From Frateuria_A sp051900425 (lineage in GTDB: Bacteria; Pseudomonadota; Gammaproteobacteria; Xanthomonadales; Rhodanobacteraceae): a DNA stretch of 64,000 nucleotides. A program made the position numbers and the translations under genes. The DNA lies in assembly GCF_051900425.1 (NCBI RefSeq), contig NZ_JBHZGK010000003.1:248001-312000 (forward strand). The letters run 5' to 3'. Shown piece after piece: positions 60,160-64,000 of the stretch; the first letter of the stretch is position 1; the number at the start of each line of letters is the position of its first letter. The notes under the pieces were generated by a model. That model saw only the letters and a program-made list of their open reading frames with translations, made no database searches and was not told where the DNA came from.

Positions 60160-60235
60160 TTAGGAGCGCGGCTGTGCGCGACCCGGGCCATCACGGCGCG
60201 CCGGGCCTGCCGGTCGCGCACCGGTGCGCTCCTAC
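60160..60235. repeat. family B REP pair between aroQ and the TlpA-like gene
   Basis: TTAGGAGCGCGGCTGTGCGC and the inverted GGTCGCGCACCGGTGCGCTC, ending CCTAC at 60235. The GTAG head of the right unit provides the TAG stop (60232-60234) of the TlpA-like gene. Confidence 0.82.
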
Positions 60236-60759
60236 TGGGACCCCTTGCCCAGCCAACGCTCGAGCGTGGCCGCATCCAGCATCCCGGCGTGGCTCGCCAG
60301 CACGGTGCCGTCGGCGTCCAGCAGCACGCTGTAGGGCAGCACGCTGGCGCCATCACCCAGCTGACGCGCGCTGTCGGGGTCGTCCAGCCGGCCGAGCAGG
60401 ATCGGGTAGTTGACCGGATAAGCCTCCAGATAAGCGCGCACGTTCTCCGGCGTATCCATGGCGATGCCGACCACGGCCGGACGATCGCCGCCGAAGCGGG
60501 CCTGTGCGGAGGCCAGGGCCGGCATCTCCCTCAGGCACGGGCCGCACCAGCTGGCCCAGAAATTGACCACCACGCGTCGACCGGCGTAGTCGGCGAGGGT
60601 GTGCGGGCGCCCTTCCAGGTCGGGCAGCTGCAGCGATGGCACCGGCTGGCCCACCAGGTCCGGCCCGCGCCGCTCGCGCGAGGCGTGCTGCAGCCAGCCG
60701 CCGGCTGCGGCGGCGAGCACCGCCAGCGCCAGAATGAGCCAGCTCGCCCGGGTCATCAT
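60232..60759 (-). CDS. TlpA/ResA-like periplasmic thioredoxin
   Basis: 175-residue thioredoxin-fold protein with an N-terminal membrane anchor/signal (about 6-23, SWLILALAVLAAAAGGWL). The domain starts LVGQPVPSLQLPDLEGRPHTL and has the active site WCGPC (71-75) in VVNFWASWCGPCLREMPAL. Reducing Cys pairs in c-type cytochrome maturation or envelope proteins is the usual role. It follows dsbD on the same strand with 2 bp between stop and ATG, and DsbD would be its electron source. Confidence 0.9.
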   Translation of the reverse strand: MMTRASWLILALAVLAAAAGGWLQHASRERRGPDLVGQPVPSLQLPDLEGRPHTLADYAGRRVVVNFWASWCGPCLREMPALASAQARFGGDRPAVVGIAMDTPENVRAYLEAYPVNYPILLGRLDDPDSARQLGDGASVLPYSVLLDADGTVLASHAGMLDAATLERWLGKGSQ

Positions 60760-60761
60760 CT

Positions 60762-62948
60762 TCAGCGCGCCGCCTCGGTCAGGGCCTGCTCGACCAGGCT
60801 GGAGGTGAGCACCGTCGGCAGCTTGCGGCCCTCGCCGCCACCGCGCGGGAACACCACGTACAGCGGCACGCCCGGCGAGTGGTACTGCTCCAGGAAAGCG
60901 GCGATGGTCGGATTGACGTCGGTCCAGTCGCCTTTCATGTAGACCGCGCCGGTGCGCTGGAGCAGCGCACGGAACGCGGCCGTGTCCAGCACCGTGTGCT
61001 CGTTGGCCTTGCAGGTGACGCACCAGTCGGCCGTCATGTCGACGAACACCGGGGTGCCGGCGGCGCGTAGTTCGGCCAGCTTTTCGGGGCTGTAGGCGAC
61101 CGTGCCCGTGTCGGCCCGCGCCGCGCGTACCGGGGGCGGCAGCTGTGCCAGCCCGTACAGCGGCGCCGCGGTGGCCAGCAGCGCCAGCAGCACCGGTGCG
61201 CGCACCAGGCCGGCGCGGCCGCGGCTGCGTTCGAACCACCACAGGGTGAGGGCCAGGAACACCCCGGCGACCAGCAACAGGCCGACCGCGTCGGCGCCGC
61301 GCTGGTTGGCCAGCACCCAGGCCAGCCAGGCCGCGGTGAGGTACATCGGGAAGGCGAGCAACTGCTTGAGCGTCTCCATCCAGCGGCCCGGCCGCGGCAG
61401 TCGCCGCGCCAGCGCCGGCACGAAGCCGACCGCCAGGAACGGCAGCGCAAGGCCGAGCCCGAGCGCCAGGAACACCAGCAGCGCGGACGCCGCCGGCGCG
61501 GCGAACGCGTAGGCCAGCGCACTGCCCATGAATGGCGCGGTGCAGGGGCTGGCCACCACCACCGCCAGAACGCCGGTGAAGAAGTCGCCGGCCATGCCGC
61601 CGCGCGAGGCGAGCCCCGCGCCGGTGTTGCCCAGCGAAGCGCCGAATTGCACCAGCCCGGACATCGACAGGCCCACCGCCAGCATCACCAGCGCCAGCAC
61701 GCCGACCAGCAGCGGCTGCTGCAGTTGCGTGCCCCAGCCGAGTGCGTGGCCGGCCGAGCGCAGGGCGAGGATGGAAAGTCCCAGCGCCACGAAGCTCAGC
61801 AGCACGCCGGCGGTGTAGGCGATCGCGTGCGCCCGTGCACGGGCCGGGCTTTCGCCGCTTTCCAGCAGGCCGACCGCCTTGATCGACAGTACCGGCAGCA
61901 CGCACGGCATCAGGTTGAGCACCAGGCCGCCGCCAAGGGCGAGCAAGAGCGCGAGCCACAGGCTGGTCTGCAGCGGACCTTGCGTCGCAGATGCAGGCGG
62001 CGCTTCGGGTGCGGTCGTCGTGGGCGTGCCGGTCGCGGGCGCCGCGCCGCCGAGGTCGACGTCCAGCGTGCGGGTCATCATCGGGTAGCACAGGCCGCCG
62101 TCCTGGCAGCCCTGGAAGCTCGCCTGCAGCGCGAGGTGCGTGCGGCCGCCAAGATCGCCGGTGACGGTGACCGGCAGATCCAGCTCGTTGAAATAGACCG
62201 TCACGCTGCCGAAGTGCGGATCATCCTTGCGCGTGCCGGCCGGCCATTGCGGCGTCAGCGTCAGGCCCTGGCCGTCGCGCAACGCGAGCCGGGTCTGGTC
62301 GCGGTAGAGGTAATAGCCCGGCGGCATCGTCCAGCGCAGCAGCAGGTGGTGCGGATCCTGCGCCAGGGCTTCGAGCCTGAAGGCCTGCTCCGCGGGCAGC
62401 GGTGCGTCGTTGCCTGCCGCGCCGTGGGTGGCGCCGAGCTTCTCCAGCGCGGCGCCCAGTGAGCCGCCACCGGTCGCACCAGCGGCTGCCGGCAGCGGCA
62501 GGTCCAGCTGCTCGGTATGCGGCGGATAGCAGATCTTCGGATCGACCTCGTGGCAGCCTTGGAACTGCACGCCCAGACGCAGCCGCGTGGTGCCCGGCGC
62601 CAACGTATAGGGCACGCTGGCCTCGATCGCGTGGTGGTAGATCTCCACGTCGCCCAGGTACTCGTCGTGGTGCTTCTCGCCGCCGGGGAAGGTCGGTTCG
62701 CCGAGGGTCACGCCATCGGCCGGCTTGAACTTCATGCGGCCACGGTAGAGGTAGTAGTCCGGCGCGATCTCCCAGTGCAGCTTGAGTAGGCCCGGGGTGG
62801 AGGCGTCGGCCGAGAGCTTGTAGGCCTCGGTGACCGGCAGCAGGCCGTCGTCTTCCTGTGCGAACGACGGACGCGCCAGTGCGGCCAGGCACAGGAGCAG
62901 CATCAACAACGGCAGGCGGGCGGCCAGGCGGCCGATGATCGGGCGCAT
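60762..62948 (-). CDS. dsbD: thiol:disulfide interchange protein DsbD with two alpha domains
   Basis: 728-residue inner membrane reductase that carries electrons from cytosolic thioredoxin to the periplasm. After the signal peptide (about 1-30) there are two tandem DsbD-alpha domains: 34-155 (Cys132 and Cys140, CHEVDPKICYPP) and 182-300 (Cys281 and Cys287, CQDGGLCYP); E. coli DsbD has one. The central membrane domain (about 327-590) has the Cys in LMPCVLPVL and ASPCTAPFMG. The C-terminal thioredoxin domain has DWCVTCKANE. Length exceeds E. coli DsbD (565) mainly by the extra alpha domain. Confidence 0.95.
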   Translation of the reverse strand: MRPIIGRLAARLPLLMLLLCLAALARPSFAQEDDGLLPVTEAYKLSADASTPGLLKLHWEIAPDYYLYRGRMKFKPADGVTLGEPTFPGGEKHHDEYLGDVEIYHHAIEASVPYTLAPGTTRLRLGVQFQGCHEVDPKICYPPHTEQLDLPLPAAAGATGGGSLGAALEKLGATHGAAGNDAPLPAEQAFRLEALAQDPHHLLLRWTMPPGYYLYRDQTRLALRDGQGLTLTPQWPAGTRKDDPHFGSVTVYFNELDLPVTVTGDLGGRTHLALQASFQGCQDGGLCYPMMTRTLDVDLGGAAPATGTPTTTAPEAPPASATQGPLQTSLWLALLLALGGGLVLNLMPCVLPVLSIKAVGLLESGESPARARAHAIAYTAGVLLSFVALGLSILALRSAGHALGWGTQLQQPLLVGVLALVMLAVGLSMSGLVQFGASLGNTGAGLASRGGMAGDFFTGVLAVVVASPCTAPFMGSALAYAFAAPAASALLVFLALGLGLALPFLAVGFVPALARRLPRPGRWMETLKQLLAFPMYLTAAWLAWVLANQRGADAVGLLLVAGVFLALTLWWFERSRGRAGLVRAPVLLALLATAAPLYGLAQLPPPVRAARADTGTVAYSPEKLAELRAAGTPVFVDMTADWCVTCKANEHTVLDTAAFRALLQRTGAVYMKGDWTDVNPTIAAFLEQYHSPGVPLYVVFPRGGGEGRKLPTVLTSSLVEQALTEAAR

Positions 62949-63021
62949 CGCGTATCCAGCGGCACGGGGCGGGAGATCCATTATGGACCCATCGCGCCGC
63001 GGGCCCCCCGCGGTTGCGGCC

Positions 63022-63918
63022 TTATGTCTTCTCGACCGCCAGTGCCGGCACCGCACGCCGCGGACGCACCAGCCCGGTGGTGAGCGCTGTGCCGAGCAGG
63101 ATCACCGCGCAGCCGGCGAGCATGCGCATCGTCACCGGCTCGCCCAGCAGCAGAGCGCCCCACAGCACGCCAAAGGCGGGGATCAGGTAGGGAATGACCA
63201 TGATCCGCTGCGCGCCCACGCGCGCCAGCACCCAGAAGAACAAGACGTAGGCCAGCGCCGTGCACAACACGGCCAGTCCTGCCGCCGCCAGCCACGCGTG
63301 CATCGGCAGCGGCCGGGTCGGCCAGGCCAGCACGGTGGTCGGCAGCAGCACCAGCGCGGCGACCATGTGGCTGCCGATCGTCACCACCAGCGGGTTGACG
63401 CTCGCCAGGCGCAGGTGCGAGTAGTGCACCGCATAGCCGTAGAGCACCGTGGCCGCCACGCAGGCGAGCAACGCCATGCCGGCGCCCGGAGCCACAGCGA
63501 GGCTGCCCTGGGCCAGCCAGAGGATGCCCGTGAAACCGGCCGCGAGCCCCGCGCCGCGCCAGGCGTCCAGCCGCTGGCCCAGCCACAGCAAGCCGATCAG
63601 CGCGGCGAACATCGGCGTCATGCCGTCGATGATCGAGGCGAAGCCCGCCGGCAGGCTGCGCGTGGCGAAAGTGAACAGCAGAAAGGGCAGCGCCGAGTTG
63701 GTCAGCCCGACCACGGCGATCGGCCACCAGTGCTGGCGCCATTCGGCCAGGCGCTTGCGCGAGGCCAGCAGCGGCAGGAAGCAAAGCGCCGCGCCGATCG
63801 CGCGCAGGCCCGCCAGCGGCAGCGCGCCGAAGGCACCGGCGCCCATGCGCATGAACAGGAACGAGCCGCCCCACAGGGCGCCCAGCGACAGCAGGACGGC
63901 GTAGTCGATCTTCTTCAT
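63022..63918 (-). CDS. DMT superfamily transporter (EamA, two-domain)
   Basis: 298-residue inner membrane protein with ten segments in two EamA repeats (VLLSLGALWGGSFLFMRMGAG; LYGYAVHYSHLRLASVNPLVV; YVLFFWVLARVGAQRIMVIPYLIPAFGVLWGALLLGEPV). Typical of metabolite/drug exporters such as YdcZ/RhaT-like families; substrate unknown. The 17-bp palindrome at 63964 lies 46 bp upstream of the ATG. Confidence 0.9.
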   Translation of the reverse strand: MKKIDYAVLLSLGALWGGSFLFMRMGAGAFGALPLAGLRAIGAALCFLPLLASRKRLAEWRQHWWPIAVVGLTNSALPFLLFTFATRSLPAGFASIIDGMTPMFAALIGLLWLGQRLDAWRGAGLAAGFTGILWLAQGSLAVAPGAGMALLACVAATVLYGYAVHYSHLRLASVNPLVVTIGSHMVAALVLLPTTVLAWPTRPLPMHAWLAAAGLAVLCTALAYVLFFWVLARVGAQRIMVIPYLIPAFGVLWGALLLGEPVTMRMLAGCAVILLGTALTTGLVRPRRAVPALAVEKT

Positions 63919-63963
63919 CTTGGAATCGCGGGAGTGGGACAGGACAAGTCTGATCGGGTCCCA

Positions 63964-63980
63964 CTGACAAGCGTTGTCAG
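63964..63980. promoter_or_regulatory. perfect 17-bp palindrome, possible operator of the DMT transporter
   Basis: CTGACAAGCGTTGTCAG: two 7-bp arms around GCG, 46 bp before the transporter ATG. The form fits a TetR- or MarR-type operator; the regulator gene would lie beyond the window edge. Confidence 0.5.
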
Positions 63981-64000
63981 CAGTCTTGCGGCTTCCCGGC

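Overview
The window is high-GC DNA from a gammaproteobacterium of the Xanthomonadales (Lysobacterales), most likely close to Rhodanobacteraceae. The grounds are the aroQ-accB-accC-prmA-DUF3426-fis-purH gene order, a C-rich-loop sRNA just downstream of polA that resembles Xanthomonas sX13, DUF2782 divergent from polA, LigB with its unusual exported-looking N terminus, and dense GTAG-headed REP palindromes. This placement is inference; no rRNA lies in the window.

Layout. 1-1743: cell-division/envelope pair ctpA (cut by the window edge) and envC. 1915-7481: a TonB-dependent receptor, the remnant of a second one, an NRDE/TANGO2 protein and LigB. 7604-12971: minus-strand housekeeping genes (YchJ, lipocalin, a broken DUF938 methyltransferase, a small membrane protein, NnrU, HutD/Ves, DinG). 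13190-24369: a GAF-GAF-GGDEF-EAL protein, an FAD dehydrogenase, DUF1993, an MFS pump, an EF-hand protein, FolE, RmuC and topoisomerase IB. 24492-31494: an FAD reductase and a complete, tightly packed pgaABCD operon for poly-N-acetylglucosamine biofilm exopolysaccharide. 31723-37871: RlmI-type methyltransferase, SrkA kinase, a YdiI-like thioesterase, a ferredoxin-type reductase, a rhodanese-like membrane protein, a lipoprotein and a YiiD-type thioesterase. 37941-41190: hemD-hemX-hemY. 41597-49845: GNAT, esterase, UvrD, an sX13-like sRNA and PolA. 49944-52662: DUF2782, EamA, a REP-associated tyrosine transposase (RAYT) with REP pairs on both sides, GST and a small hypothetical protein. 52784-60012: purH, fis, DUF3426, prmA, accC, accB and aroQ. 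60232-63918: TlpA-like thioredoxin, DsbD and a DMT transporter.

Three families of short palindromic repeats fill the gaps. Family A is GTAG plus GGTGGGCTTCAGCCCACC and flanks the RAYT. Family B is GTAG plus GAGCGCACCTGTGCGCGAC. Family C is CTCTCCCC/GGGGAGAG with a GGTTGGGTGAGG tail. One family C pair sits in frame inside uvrD and lengthens the protein by about 40 residues.

The most unusual object is a 441-bp cassette at 58598-59038, between accB and accC. It has 29-bp terminal inverted repeats (28/29 identical) and one gene, an S23-type four-helix-bundle protein. Its GTG start codon and Shine-Dalgarno lie inside one terminal repeat, and the other repeat abuts the accC ATG and forms its leader. 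This has the form of a minimal mobile element without a recognisable transposase.

Genes that probably act together: pgaABCD (with c-di-GMP from proteins such as the GGDEF-EAL protein as a possible activator); hemDXY; accB-accC; dsbD with the TlpA-like protein (periplasmic thiol reduction); ctpA-envC (peptidoglycan hydrolysis at division).
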